From: Roseburia_C sp900315735 | GTDB taxonomy: Bacteria > Bacillota > Clostridia > Lachnospirales > Lachnospiraceae | Reading direction: 5' to 3' (one strand) | Assembly (NCBI GenBank): GCA_052118425.1 | Contig: JBQKHF010000024.1 | Length of the DNA stretch: 45,175 nucleotides | Program-made: the position numbers and the translations under genes | In this document: in pieces, positions 1 to 7,647 of the stretch | How the letters are laid out: every line of letters begins with the position of its first letter | How positions within the stretch are numbered: the first letter of the stretch is position 1 | The notes under the pieces: model-generated | The model's input: the letters and a program-made list of their open reading frames with translations, nothing else | Database searches by the model: none | What the model was told of the DNA's origin: nothing

Positions 1-20
1 TTTCTTCTTTGTCTGGACAT
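1..20 (-). CDS. Start of an unidentified gene leaving the window
   Basis: Only the first six codons are visible (MSRQRR). The ATG at 20-18 is preceded on the minus strand by GAAAGGA about nine bases upstream, a good ribosome site, and by a plausible promoter at 52-80. No function can be assigned from six residues. It follows the truncated glycosyltransferase-like gene in the same direction but has its own promoter. Confidence 0.5.
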
Positions 21-51
21 GTTTATGAATCCTTTCTTTGTTACTGATTTT

Positions 52-80
52 AGTATATCAGATTCATTAAAAACTGTCCG
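52..80 (-). promoter_or_regulatory. Candidate sigma-A promoter
   Basis: On the minus strand, CGGACA (80-75) and TATACT (57-52) are separated by exactly 17 bases. It lies in the 70-base gap after the stop at 91 and points at the gene starting at 20. The promoter at 7580-7608 has nearly the same elements and spacing. Confidence 0.45.
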
Positions 81-90
81 AAAAAGTGTC

Positions 91-807
91 TTAATTTATG
101 AGACCATTATACTGCCGCTCCATGAAGTTATTCCAGATACATTGTTTGTACCACATAATTCCACTATTCTCATTTGGCATAAAGCCAACATATACTTTGA
201 CTTCATAACCAAACGCTTCTAAATATTCTTTTGTCTGTAAAATAATTCGTGTAGGTGCATGCTGCCTGCCAACTAACTGGTTTAAAATAATAACTACTTT
301 CTTTTGTCTTTTTGCCAATGGAATATAGGAAAAAGTCTTTTTCTTTTCTTCCCGGATTTTGTCCATAATGGAATTATAGATTCTATCATTTCTCCTGTAT
401 TCATCCTTTTCATCCACAGCCAGTCCATTTGTAAAAATAGTTCTCTGAAGCTGATGCATCAATTCTGCTCTTTGCCATAGCGTAAAAGTCTCATGATTCA
501 TCAACACTTCGATAAACGGAATTACTTTTTCGTCCCTTAAAACAGCCAACAGTGTCGACCAGATATAGATAAGAACCGTATCCGGAAGATTTTTAAGAGA
601 CTGTTCTATAATCCGCAAAACATCCCCCTGTTGTTTTTCCTCTAATAAGTCATAACTTTCTTTCAGTTCATGCAGCGTTCCTTCTTCATATTCCCCTGTT
701 GCATCCAGCTGCCCCAGTCCGCTTTGTAAAATCCCAAAAAACTGTTCCATATATTTTCTTTTCGTCCTGCGACGTTTTCTCCTTATTCTAACCTTGTTTC
801 TTTCCAC
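91..807 (-). CDS. Truncated glycosyltransferase-like protein
   Basis: The 238 residues start with a very basic stretch (about residues 5-19), followed by a mostly helical region without recognised motifs. From about residue 168 there is a beta strand, loop and helix (VVIILNQLVGRQHAPTRIIL) resembling the start of the glycosyltransferase domain of polysaccharide or flagellar-glycan enzymes that carry an HAPT motif. The protein stops about 70 residues into that domain, where such enzymes continue for some 300 more, and the next 70 bases look non-coding. I infer a 3' truncation and doubt it is active. The start is uncertain: GTG at 807 lacks a ribosome site, and the ATG at 750 (MEQFFG) is an alternative. 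It is divergent from the CgeB-like gene at 869. Confidence 0.55.
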   Translation of the reverse strand: MERNKVRIRRKRRRTKRKYMEQFFGILQSGLGQLDATGEYEEGTLHELKESYDLLEEKQQGDVLRIIEQSLKNLPDTVLIYIWSTLLAVLRDEKVIPFIEVLMNHETFTLWQRAELMHQLQRTIFTNGLAVDEKDEYRRNDRIYNSIMDKIREEKKKTFSYIPLAKRQKKVVIILNQLVGRQHAPTRIILQTKEYLEAFGYEVKVYVGFMPNENSGIMWYKQCIWNNFMERQYNGLIN

Positions 808-810
808 CGA

Positions 811-840
811 TTTCGTTACAATAGTTATAGTTATTATACT
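811..840. promoter_or_regulatory. Overlapping divergent promoter candidates
   Basis: The 61-base gap between the divergent genes carries overlapping -10 elements: TATACT on the plus strand (835-840) and TATAAT on the minus strand (839-834). Neither has a good -35 at the right distance; the minus strand has TTTCCT 17 bases upstream. The call rests on the -10 elements. Confidence 0.3.
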
Positions 841-868
841 CTATATCCAAGGAAGAGGAAAGTTTATC

Positions 869-2026
869 ATGAAAATACTATTCTACCGTTATGGAAGCAT
901 TTGCGAACCGGATATTATTGAAGCCATGAAGCATTTAGGGCATGAAGTATTCTCTATCAACCTTGAAATTACCGATAAAAATATTCCCGCGCAGACAGTT
1001 ATCAAACATGTTTCTGATGCACTGTTAGAGTCTTCTTTTGACGGTGTTTTCTCGATAAATTTTTATCCTGTTTTATCGGAAATCTGTAATATTATGAAGA
1101 TTCCTTATATCTGCTGGACCGTAGACAGTCCTGTTATGGAATTATATTCTGATTCCTATTCGAATGAATGGAACCGTATTTTTCTTTTTGATTCCATGCA
1201 ATATCAGGACTTTGCTCCATATAACCCAACTCACACTTTTTTTCTGCCGCTGGCAACCAATGTAAGCCGTTGGAATTCCGTTCTTGCTCATGCTAATCCG
1301 GACTCCTTTAAAAGTGATATTTCCTTTGTGGGCTCCCTTTATACAGAGAAATGTCCTTATGATGCCATAAAGAATCCTTCCCCTTATCTCGAAGGATATT
1401 TAAATGGAATAATGGATGCGCAGGAACAGATTTATGGTGCATTTCTTTTAAATGAACTACTGCCGGATTCTATTGTCAAAGAATTTATCGACTGTATGCC
1501 GGATTATTATCTTCCACCGGAAAAAGCCAGACGAGTTGACCGGGATATCATCGCACAGCAGTACCTTGGCATGAAAGTAACTGCCAATGAACGAAAACAC
1601 CTTTTATCCTTTCTTGGATCCCACTTTACGGTGGACTTATACACCGGAAGCAATTCATCTGGTCTTCCTGTCCACAATCACGGACGGGTTAAAACCTTAA
1701 CGGAGATGCCTCAGGTCTTTGCTCACAGCAAAATCAACTTAAACATGACCTGTAAATCCATCCGGAATGGCATTCCGCTTCGTGTCTTTGATGTTCTTGG
1801 ATGTGGCGGCTTTTTACTGACGAATTATCAGAATGATTTAAGCGAATGTTTTACCATTGGAGAAGATTTAGACATCTATATCAGTCCTGATGACCTTTTG
1901 TCTAAATGCGAATACTATCTTTCCCATGAAAAGGAACGGATAGAAATTGCCGAAAACGGCTATCAGAAAGTATTAAATCATTATACTTATGAGAAGCAGC
2001 TTCAAAAAATACTGGCACAGCTTTAA
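869..2026 (+). CDS. CgeB-like glycosyltransferase, copy 1
   Basis: A 385-residue cytoplasmic protein of the CgeB/DUF3880 type, GT-B-like glycosyltransferases. It starts MKILFYRYGS, has an FDGVFSINFYPVL strand near residue 60 and an ICWTVDSP motif near 85, and ends in a glycosyltransferase family 1 type domain with RVFDVLGCGGFLLTNY and a helix ending HEKERIEIAENGY. The ATG at 869 is chosen over an upstream in-frame start because GGAAGAGGAAAG lies just before it and the protein then aligns from its first residue with the copy at 7648. The two are clear paralogues and flank the pse operon, so a role in flagellin glycan assembly or variation is likely but inferred. Donor and acceptor are unknown. 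Confidence 0.8.
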   Translation: MKILFYRYGSICEPDIIEAMKHLGHEVFSINLEITDKNIPAQTVIKHVSDALLESSFDGVFSINFYPVLSEICNIMKIPYICWTVDSPVMELYSDSYSNEWNRIFLFDSMQYQDFAPYNPTHTFFLPLATNVSRWNSVLAHANPDSFKSDISFVGSLYTEKCPYDAIKNPSPYLEGYLNGIMDAQEQIYGAFLLNELLPDSIVKEFIDCMPDYYLPPEKARRVDRDIIAQQYLGMKVTANERKHLLSFLGSHFTVDLYTGSNSSGLPVHNHGRVKTLTEMPQVFAHSKINLNMTCKSIRNGIPLRVFDVLGCGGFLLTNYQNDLSECFTIGEDLDIYISPDDLLSKCEYYLSHEKERIEIAENGYQKVLNHYTYEKQLQKILAQL

Positions 2027-2056
2027 TCAGCTATGCCAGTATGCTTTTTTATTTTT
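2011..2056. terminator. Bidirectional terminator overlapping a stop codon
   Basis: A 12-base inverted repeat with one mismatch (ACTGGCACAGCT / AGCTATGCCAGT, 2011-2040) spans the last codons and stop of the CgeB-like gene and is followed by a T-rich run at 2044-2055. In the other direction the stem is followed by ATTTTTTG, so it can also end the pse operon. Confidence 0.75.
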
Positions 2057-2059
2057 CTC

Positions 2060-3187
2060 CTACACCTGTCTAAGGGTTTCCTGTACTGTTTCAATTACTC
2101 TGCTCTGTTCTTCATCCGTTAATCCCGGATATAATGGTAAACTGATGATATGCGAATATACCTCTTCTGCATTTTTACAATGCACTTTTTCATATCCATG
2201 ACTCTGGTAATAAGGATGCATATAAACAGGTATATAGTGAACATTTACACCAATTCCCTTTTCTCTTAATTGTTCAAATACCTTTTTTCGGTCATGATGC
2301 GGAACTTGTATGATATACAGATGCCATCCACTCTCGGTTCCCTCCATCTGATATGGAGTAATAATGTCTTTATTATCTCGAAATGCCTCATTATAATTCT
2401 GAACCAATTCTTTTCTTCTTGCAAGGAAACGATCCAGTTTCTTCATCTGACTTATTCCAAGTGCACATTGAATATCTGTAATACGGTAATTGTATCCAAG
2501 ATCCAACTGTTGATAGAACCACGGTCCATCACTTCTTGTCATCAATTTGGGATCTCTTGTAATACAGTGAGAACGGAACAACAGCATTCTCTGATATAAG
2601 TCTTCTTGATTCGTCATAATCATCCCACCTTCTCCGGTGGTAATCGGTTTTACCGGATGAAAACTAAATGTCGTAAGATCTGATAATGTTCCAATTTTTC
2701 TTCCCTTATAAACAGATCCTAAAGCATGTGCTCCATCTTCAATCACTAACAAATGATGTCTTCTGGCTATCTCATGAATGTGGTCCATGTCACAAGGCTG
2801 TCCTGCTAAATGAACCGGAATAATTGCCTTTGTTTTTGCCGTTATTTTTCTTTCAATATCTGCTGGATCTATATTATAAGTTTTCGAATCTATATCAGCA
2901 AATACTGGTGTTCCCCCACAATACAATATACAATTCGCTGATGCAGCAAAAGTAAGTGGTGTAGTTATTACCTCATCACCCGGTCCAATGCCTGCTGCAT
3001 AACAAGCCGCATGCAATGCTGATGTACCATTTGATATTGCAACCGCGTATCTGCTTCCGGTATAAGACTTTACTGCTTCTTCAAATTCTGTACTCTTCGG
3101 TCCCGTTGTTAAGAAATCAGATTTTAACACCTCAATCACTGCCTGTATATCATCATCTTCTATAGTCTGTCTTCCATATGGTATCAT
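2060..3187 (-). CDS. pseC: PseC, UDP-4-keto-sugar aminotransferase
   Basis: A 375-residue PLP enzyme of the DegT/DnrJ/EryC1/StrS family. PseC transfers an amino group to the PseB product, making UDP-4-amino-4,6-dideoxy-N-acetyl-beta-L-altrosamine. Visible features are the opening MIPYGRQTIEDDDIQAV, the cofactor site SNGTSALHAAC, the aspartate in VIEDGAHALG and the Schiff-base lysine in FHPVKPITTGEGG, all typical of PseC. It is last in the pse operon, 19 bases after pseG, and ends at the shared terminator. With all five other steps adjacent the PseC call is strong; other sugar aminotransferases of the family are less likely. Confidence 0.92.
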   Translation of the reverse strand: MIPYGRQTIEDDDIQAVIEVLKSDFLTTGPKSTEFEEAVKSYTGSRYAVAISNGTSALHAACYAAGIGPGDEVITTPLTFAASANCILYCGGTPVFADIDSKTYNIDPADIERKITAKTKAIIPVHLAGQPCDMDHIHEIARRHHLLVIEDGAHALGSVYKGRKIGTLSDLTTFSFHPVKPITTGEGGMIMTNQEDLYQRMLLFRSHCITRDPKLMTRSDGPWFYQQLDLGYNYRITDIQCALGISQMKKLDRFLARRKELVQNYNEAFRDNKDIITPYQMEGTESGWHLYIIQVPHHDRKKVFEQLREKGIGVNVHYIPVYMHPYYQSHGYEKVHCKNAEEVYSHIISLPLYPGLTDEEQSRVIETVQETLRQV

Positions 3188-3206
3188 CTATACCGCCTCC
3201 AATTAT

Positions 3207-4220
3207 CTATAATGCTATCAGTGCCTCTGCGATACGTTCTGCACCCTTTCCATCAATAAATCTTTGCATTTGCAATGATTTCTTCTTTCTTAGTTCCATG
3301 TCATTCATGTACTTCTTTAAATACATATTTATTTTATCTACAATGTTCTCCTCCCTCACATCTCCCGCATAATCAATAATATCATCTGCTTGAAACTGTT
3401 TTACATTGTCCAGCTGATTATCTACAAACGCATAAGATATTGTTGGCGCACCCAACGCACACAGTTCATAGAGAGTTGTCCCACCTGCTGAAATCGCTAT
3501 ATCTGCTTCCTGCATATATCTTTCTATATTGTCAACTGCTTTATGAAAAAAAATCTTTTTTTCGTTCCCATACTGTTCTTTCAAACTATCATAATTTTGA
3601 TTATAAACTCCACATATAACCTCAATTCTTAAGAAGTTGTCCCTTTCTATACCATCTAATACTCTCTGAATAATATTATATGGATCTGTTCCACCTGTTA
3701 ATAATAACAAGCATTCTACTCTATTCTTAATTTTATGAGATTCACAATTCCAAAACGCACTTCGTAACGGAGCATATTTTACTCCTAAATATTTCTTTAT
3801 TTTATTGTCTGATTGATCATAATGAAATTTTTTCCAGTAATTTGCATAGCAAACCAAAGCATCCACTTCATATGGATTTATGTTTAAATCATCTATATAC
3901 ATTACTCGAACCAGGTTGTGTACTTCCCTTAAATACTTTTCTGTCACTTCATAACTGTCTATCAGCATTTTTTTAATATTCAGCTTCTGAATATATTTCT
4001 TCAGAACTGGCAATTCCGCTTCTTTATTATTCCATTTTGTATATAGTATAATAGCTTTATATCCATATTTTTTCAAAAGTTCTAAAGCACTTTCATCTGC
4101 AACAATAAAGTTTACTTTAATCCTATTTTTCTGTAATGCATCTGCAATTGCAAGACACCTCATCATATGTCCGGTTGCAATCTGATTATTCATATCTGTT
4201 CTTATATATATTTCATCCAT
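3207..4220 (-). CDS. pseG: PseG, UDP-sugar hydrolase of pseudaminic acid synthesis
   Basis: PseG removes UDP from UDP-2,4-diacetamido-2,4,6-trideoxy-beta-L-altropyranose. The 337-residue protein has a GT-B-like fold. It begins MDEIYIRTDMNNQIATGHMM, where the catalytic GHMMR histidine lies, has LLTGGTDPYN in the middle and the nucleotide-binding AISAGGTTLYELCALGAP near residue 250. The ATG at 4220 is preferred over an ORF start at 4301 because it gives the family's N-terminus and follows the pseH stop by four bases. The longer version would overlap pseH. Fourth of six steps and fifth gene in the operon. Confidence 0.9.
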   Translation of the reverse strand: MDEIYIRTDMNNQIATGHMMRCLAIADALQKNRIKVNFIVADESALELLKKYGYKAIILYTKWNNKEAELPVLKKYIQKLNIKKMLIDSYEVTEKYLREVHNLVRVMYIDDLNINPYEVDALVCYANYWKKFHYDQSDNKIKKYLGVKYAPLRSAFWNCESHKIKNRVECLLLLTGGTDPYNIIQRVLDGIERDNFLRIEVICGVYNQNYDSLKEQYGNEKKIFFHKAVDNIERYMQEADIAISAGGTTLYELCALGAPTISYAFVDNQLDNVKQFQADDIIDYAGDVREENIVDKINMYLKKYMNDMELRKKKSLQMQRFIDGKGAERIAEALIAL

Positions 4221-4224
4221 TACT

Positions 4225-4668
4225 TTAATCCACTCGTACAAATTCAAACATACTGTACTTTTCTTCATATCCTGCATTTTCAAATGCTTTTTTTGATGCA
4301 AGATTATCCGTTTTTACCAGTCCAGTCAGTTTATCTACCATTGGAAAATCTTTAAACACCTGATTTTTCACCAGTTCAAGCATTTTTGCCCCATATCCCT
4401 GTGAACGTTTTTCTGTGCAAATACTATAGCTGATTTCCGCATTTTTTTCCTTTTGCACAATACGAATCTGTCCTATCGGACAATCGCCGCACATATAGAT
4501 ATATTGCTTACAGTTTTTATTCTCCAACAGACTTCTATACCAACTGGTATGCTCTTCATAAGTAATTTTTTCTGAAGAAAATGAATTTTTCCTCACTGCA
4601 GGATCATTCGTCCATTTAAACAATAAATCCACATCATCTTTTGTTGCTTCTCTTAAATATTCCTTCAT
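4225..4668 (-). CDS. pseH: PseH, sugar N-acetyltransferase
   Basis: A 147-residue GNAT acetyltransferase. In this pathway PseH acetylates the 4-amino group of the PseC product with acetyl-CoA. Visible are the opening YLREATKDDVDLLFKWTNDP, the acetyl-CoA loop region EKRSQGYGAKML (an RxxGxG variant) and the C-terminal NLASKKAFENAGY typical of GNAT enzymes. It sits four bases after pseI and four before pseG. The substrate is inferred from this position; the fold is clear from sequence. Confidence 0.88.
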   Translation of the reverse strand: MKEYLREATKDDVDLLFKWTNDPAVRKNSFSSEKITYEEHTSWYRSLLENKNCKQYIYMCGDCPIGQIRIVQKEKNAEISYSICTEKRSQGYGAKMLELVKNQVFKDFPMVDKLTGLVKTDNLASKKAFENAGYEEKYSMFEFVRVD

Positions 4669-4672
4669 TTTT

Positions 4673-5713
4673 CTATTTTCCTATCATCTCAAAAGAAAGC
4701 GGCGTTCCTCTTTCTATATCCCGCAATGCAGTCTGTCCTAATATTTCTTTATAATACTTTGGTTGTAAACCATTCCCTGGTCTGATAATTCTTATATTAT
4801 CTTCGGTTATCTTTTGTCCCTTTTGTATATCCTGTACGCAAAATATAGAACGACGGAATTGTAAATTTCCTTTTTCCTGTTCAGTCGGTCCATATTGCAC
4901 TCTTCCAATTGCTTTTTCTGCCTGTCTGATATCCTTTACCATACTAGCAAATTCTTTGGGATTCATCGAAAATGAAGAATCTGGATTTTCAATGGAACGA
5001 TCCAGACAAAAATGCTTTTCAATAATACTGGCGCCAAGTGCAACAGCTGTTACTGCTCCCACAGAACCCATAGAATGATCAGACAGTCCCACTGGCACAT
5101 TAAAAGCTTCTCCCATATTCTGCATTGTCCTAAGATTCATTTCATCTGTTATCGCCGGATATGCACTTGCGCATCTTAACAATGCCACATTTTTATTTCC
5201 CTGCCTTTTCACTGCTGTTACTGCCTCATCAATTTCAGCCAGAGTAGCCATACCTGTTGACATAATCACTGGTTTTCCTTTAGATGCAACATATTCTATC
5301 AGTGGAATATCTACAAGTTCAAAAGAAGCAATTTTATAAAATTCAACGCCTATTTTTTCCAAAAAGTCTACCGCCGTATTGTCAAATGGTGTTGAGAAGA
5401 AATCTATCCCTACTTTTTCAGCTTCTTCCAGCAATTCCTCCTGCCATTTCCATGGTGTATAAGCTTTTTGATATAGCTGATATAGATTTTCTCCACTCCA
5501 TGTTCCACCTGAAATATGGAAATATTTATTATCACAATCAATTGTCAATGTATCTGGCGTATATGTCTGTATTTTAATGCAATCTGCTCCGGCTTCCTTA
5601 GCTGCACATATAATTTCCTTTGCTCTTGAAATATCTCCTGCATGATTAGCAGACATTTCTGCAATAATATATGTTGGGAAACCTTTTCCTATTTTGCGCC
5701 CTTTAATTTCCAT
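4673..5713 (-). CDS. pseI: PseI, pseudaminic acid synthase
   Basis: A 346-residue NeuB-family enzyme that condenses phosphoenolpyruvate with the PseG product to give pseudaminic acid. The N-terminal TIM barrel has IIAEMSANHAGD, AGADCIKIQTYTPDT, DFFSTPFDNTAVDFLE and PVIMSTGMATLAEI. The C-terminal antifreeze-like SAF domain covers about residues 285-346 (RRSIFCVQDIQKGQ ... GTPLSFEMI). The sialic and legionaminic acid synthases of the same family are the alternatives, but pseB, pseC, pseG and pseH neighbours point to pseudaminic acid. It begins one base after the pseF stop, so translation is probably coupled. Confidence 0.93.
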   Translation of the reverse strand: MEIKGRKIGKGFPTYIIAEMSANHAGDISRAKEIICAAKEAGADCIKIQTYTPDTLTIDCDNKYFHISGGTWSGENLYQLYQKAYTPWKWQEELLEEAEKVGIDFFSTPFDNTAVDFLEKIGVEFYKIASFELVDIPLIEYVASKGKPVIMSTGMATLAEIDEAVTAVKRQGNKNVALLRCASAYPAITDEMNLRTMQNMGEAFNVPVGLSDHSMGSVGAVTAVALGASIIEKHFCLDRSIENPDSSFSMNPKEFASMVKDIRQAEKAIGRVQYGPTEQEKGNLQFRRSIFCVQDIQKGQKITEDNIRIIRPGNGLQPKYYKEILGQTALRDIERGTPLSFEMIGK

Positions 5714-5714
5714 T

Positions 5715-6410
5715 TTATAATCTACCCCTCTTTTTTAACAATCGGTATTTCATCTCAGCCAGTTCCCAGTCTGTCTCATTATCAATATCCTGAACTTCCA
5801 GTTCAGAAATAACCAATGCTCCGGTATTCCCGGTTACCATTTTTCCCGTATGTAGAAATGGCTCTGTTCGCAACATATAAAATTGTCCACAATCATGATA
5901 TATTTCTTCCAGGTCCTGTGAACGCATCATTGCATATTGCTCCCATTTGTAATTTAAAGTTCCATCTTTTATCACCATTCCCCGCAGTGGTGGAAATGAG
6001 AATGACGTTACAGGCATCACACTGTCTCTTTTCTCCTTCATCAATATATCTAATGCTGTTTGTAATTTTTCCCCCGTTACAAATGGGGCTGTCGGATATA
6101 TACAGCAGACGTTCTCATAAGTCATTCCCAGTTCACTATACCTTTTCAATACTTCTTTCAAAACATCTGCCGTTGTTGCATAATCATTCGATGTATCTTC
6201 GCTTCGCATAAAGGGAACTTCTGCTCCTGCCGATTTTGCAATCCGGGCAATCTCCTCATCATCTGTAGAAACCATTATAGTATCAAAAATATCCGCTTCT
6301 TTTGCGGCCTGAATGGAGTACTCTATAATGGGTCGATTACAAAATTTCTTTATATTCTTATGTGGAATTCTTTTGCTTCCACCTCTTGCTGTTATGATTG
6401 CAATATTCAT
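5715..6410 (-). CDS. pseF: PseF, pseudaminic acid cytidylyltransferase
   Basis: PseF activates pseudaminic acid with CTP to CMP-pseudaminic acid, the donor for Maf-type transferases. The 231-residue protein has the family signature AIITARGGSKRIPHKNIK at the N-terminus, FDTIMVSTDDEEIA near residue 45 and a CCIYPTAPFV strand near 105. It is in the NeuA/CMP-sialate synthetase family; the pseudaminic call comes from the operon. It starts seven bases after pseB ends, with the ribosome site inside the pseB end. Confidence 0.92.
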   Translation of the reverse strand: MNIAIITARGGSKRIPHKNIKKFCNRPIIEYSIQAAKEADIFDTIMVSTDDEEIARIAKSAGAEVPFMRSEDTSNDYATTADVLKEVLKRYSELGMTYENVCCIYPTAPFVTGEKLQTALDILMKEKRDSVMPVTSFSFPPLRGMVIKDGTLNYKWEQYAMMRSQDLEEIYHDCGQFYMLRTEPFLHTGKMVTGNTGALVISELEVQDIDNETDWELAEMKYRLLKKRGRL

Positions 6411-6417
6411 TCCTTAA

Positions 6418-7410
6418 TTAATGTTCCTCCACATCTTTCAACAATTCCTTCAAATCATCAACAGAAAGCCACTGAGAATTTTTCCCAGAACTATATTCAA
6501 AACCTGGCTCAACTTTTTTACCACCAGCCTGAATCTTAGCCGAATTCCACCAGTCCATATGAGGATATACTATAAAATGCTTATCATATTCATAAGTTGA
6601 TAAAGAATCTTCTTTCGTAACCATCACCTCATGTAATTTTTCTCCTTCACGAATACCCACTTCCGGCATCTTGCATCCAGGTAAAATTGCCTGAGCCAAA
6701 TCAGTAATCTTAAATGAAGGAATTTTAGAGATAAAAGTTTCTCCTCCCTTTGCTTCAGATAATGCCTTTATTACCAGTTGAACACCTTCATCTAAACTAA
6801 TCCAGAATCTTGTCATTGCATAATCCGTTATAGGAAGCTCTGTTCCTCCATTTGCTACAATATTTCTGAAAAACGGAATAACTGAGCCACGGCTGCCGGC
6901 AACATTTCCATACCGTACGATTGAAAAACTGATATCTTTTGTTCCAGCATAAGCATTTGCTCCAATAAACAATTTATCTGAAACAAGTTTTGTTCCTCCA
7001 TAAAGATTAATTGGATTTACTGCCTTATCTGTTGAAAGTGCCACTACCTTTTTCACTCCGCAATCTAATGCTGCATCAATAATATTCATTGCTCCATCAA
7101 TATTTGTTTTTACTGCTTCCATCGGATTATATTCGCAAGATGGAACCTGTTTTAATGCAGCCGCATGTACCACATAATCTACACCTTCAAAAGCACGATA
7201 TAAACGGTTACGATCTCTTACATCTCCAATAAAGTATCTCAATTTTTCATCATACTTTTTGAATTTGTTTCTCATAATAAACTGTTTATACTCATCTCTT
7301 GAATAAATAATAATCTTTTTTGGATTGTAATTCTCCAATACATATTTTACAAATTGATTTCCAAATGAACCAGTTCCACCTGTAACCAAAATAGTTTTTC
7401 CATCTAACAT
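6418..7410 (-). CDS. pseB: PseB, UDP-GlcNAc 4,6-dehydratase (inverting)
   Basis: PseB does the first step: dehydration and C5 inversion of UDP-GlcNAc. The 330-residue short-chain dehydrogenase/reductase has the NADP site VTGGTGSFGNQFV at residues 9-21, a YVVHAAALKQVP strand near 80 and LYGGTKLVSDKLF, where the usual YxxxK is read as YGGTK (Y...K). GGAGGAATAAAG lies just before the ATG. First gene of the pse operon, with a candidate flagellar promoter about 45 bases upstream. Confidence 0.93.
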   Translation of the reverse strand: MLDGKTILVTGGTGSFGNQFVKYVLENYNPKKIIIYSRDEYKQFIMRNKFKKYDEKLRYFIGDVRDRNRLYRAFEGVDYVVHAAALKQVPSCEYNPMEAVKTNIDGAMNIIDAALDCGVKKVVALSTDKAVNPINLYGGTKLVSDKLFIGANAYAGTKDISFSIVRYGNVAGSRGSVIPFFRNIVANGGTELPITDYAMTRFWISLDEGVQLVIKALSEAKGGETFISKIPSFKITDLAQAILPGCKMPEVGIREGEKLHEVMVTKEDSLSTYEYDKHFIVYPHMDWWNSAKIQAGGKKVEPGFEYSSGKNSQWLSVDDLKELLKDVEEH

Positions 7411-7454
7411 CTTTATTCCTCCATCTTCTGCTCTTTTATTTCAACATATAGAAT

Positions 7455-7482
7455 ATATCGGTTATTTGTCTTAAATTTATTA
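7455..7482 (-). promoter_or_regulatory. Candidate sigma-28 promoter of the pse operon
   Basis: CCGATAT (7461-7455) matches the -10 of the fliC and flaG promoters exactly. The -35 is imperfect: TAAA lies 14 bases upstream and TAAT 17 bases upstream, against 16-17 at the other sites. If real, it puts sugar synthesis in the late flagellar regulon. Confidence 0.45.
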
Positions 7483-7579
7483 GTTATTTTATCTATTTAG
7501 CTTCTGTTTGCTTTATATATTTTTTTCTTCCTAAAAATATACCTTCATCCTATCTTATCATCATTTATTTTTCTACTTA

Positions 7580-7608
7580 TCGACAATACTTTCAATCAAT
7601 GATATACT
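7580..7608 (+). promoter_or_regulatory. Candidate sigma-A promoter for CgeB-like copy 2
   Basis: TCGACA (7580-7585) and TATACT (7603-7608) are 17 bases apart and lie about 40 bases before the ATG at 7648. Confidence 0.6.
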
Positions 7609-7647
7609 TCAAAGCATAAATTATGTCATTTATTTACGAGGAACTCT

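Noticed and set aside
3207..4301. PseG starting at 4301
   Set aside because: The first 27 residues would lie inside pseH and do not resemble PseG. ATG 4220 gives the conserved start.
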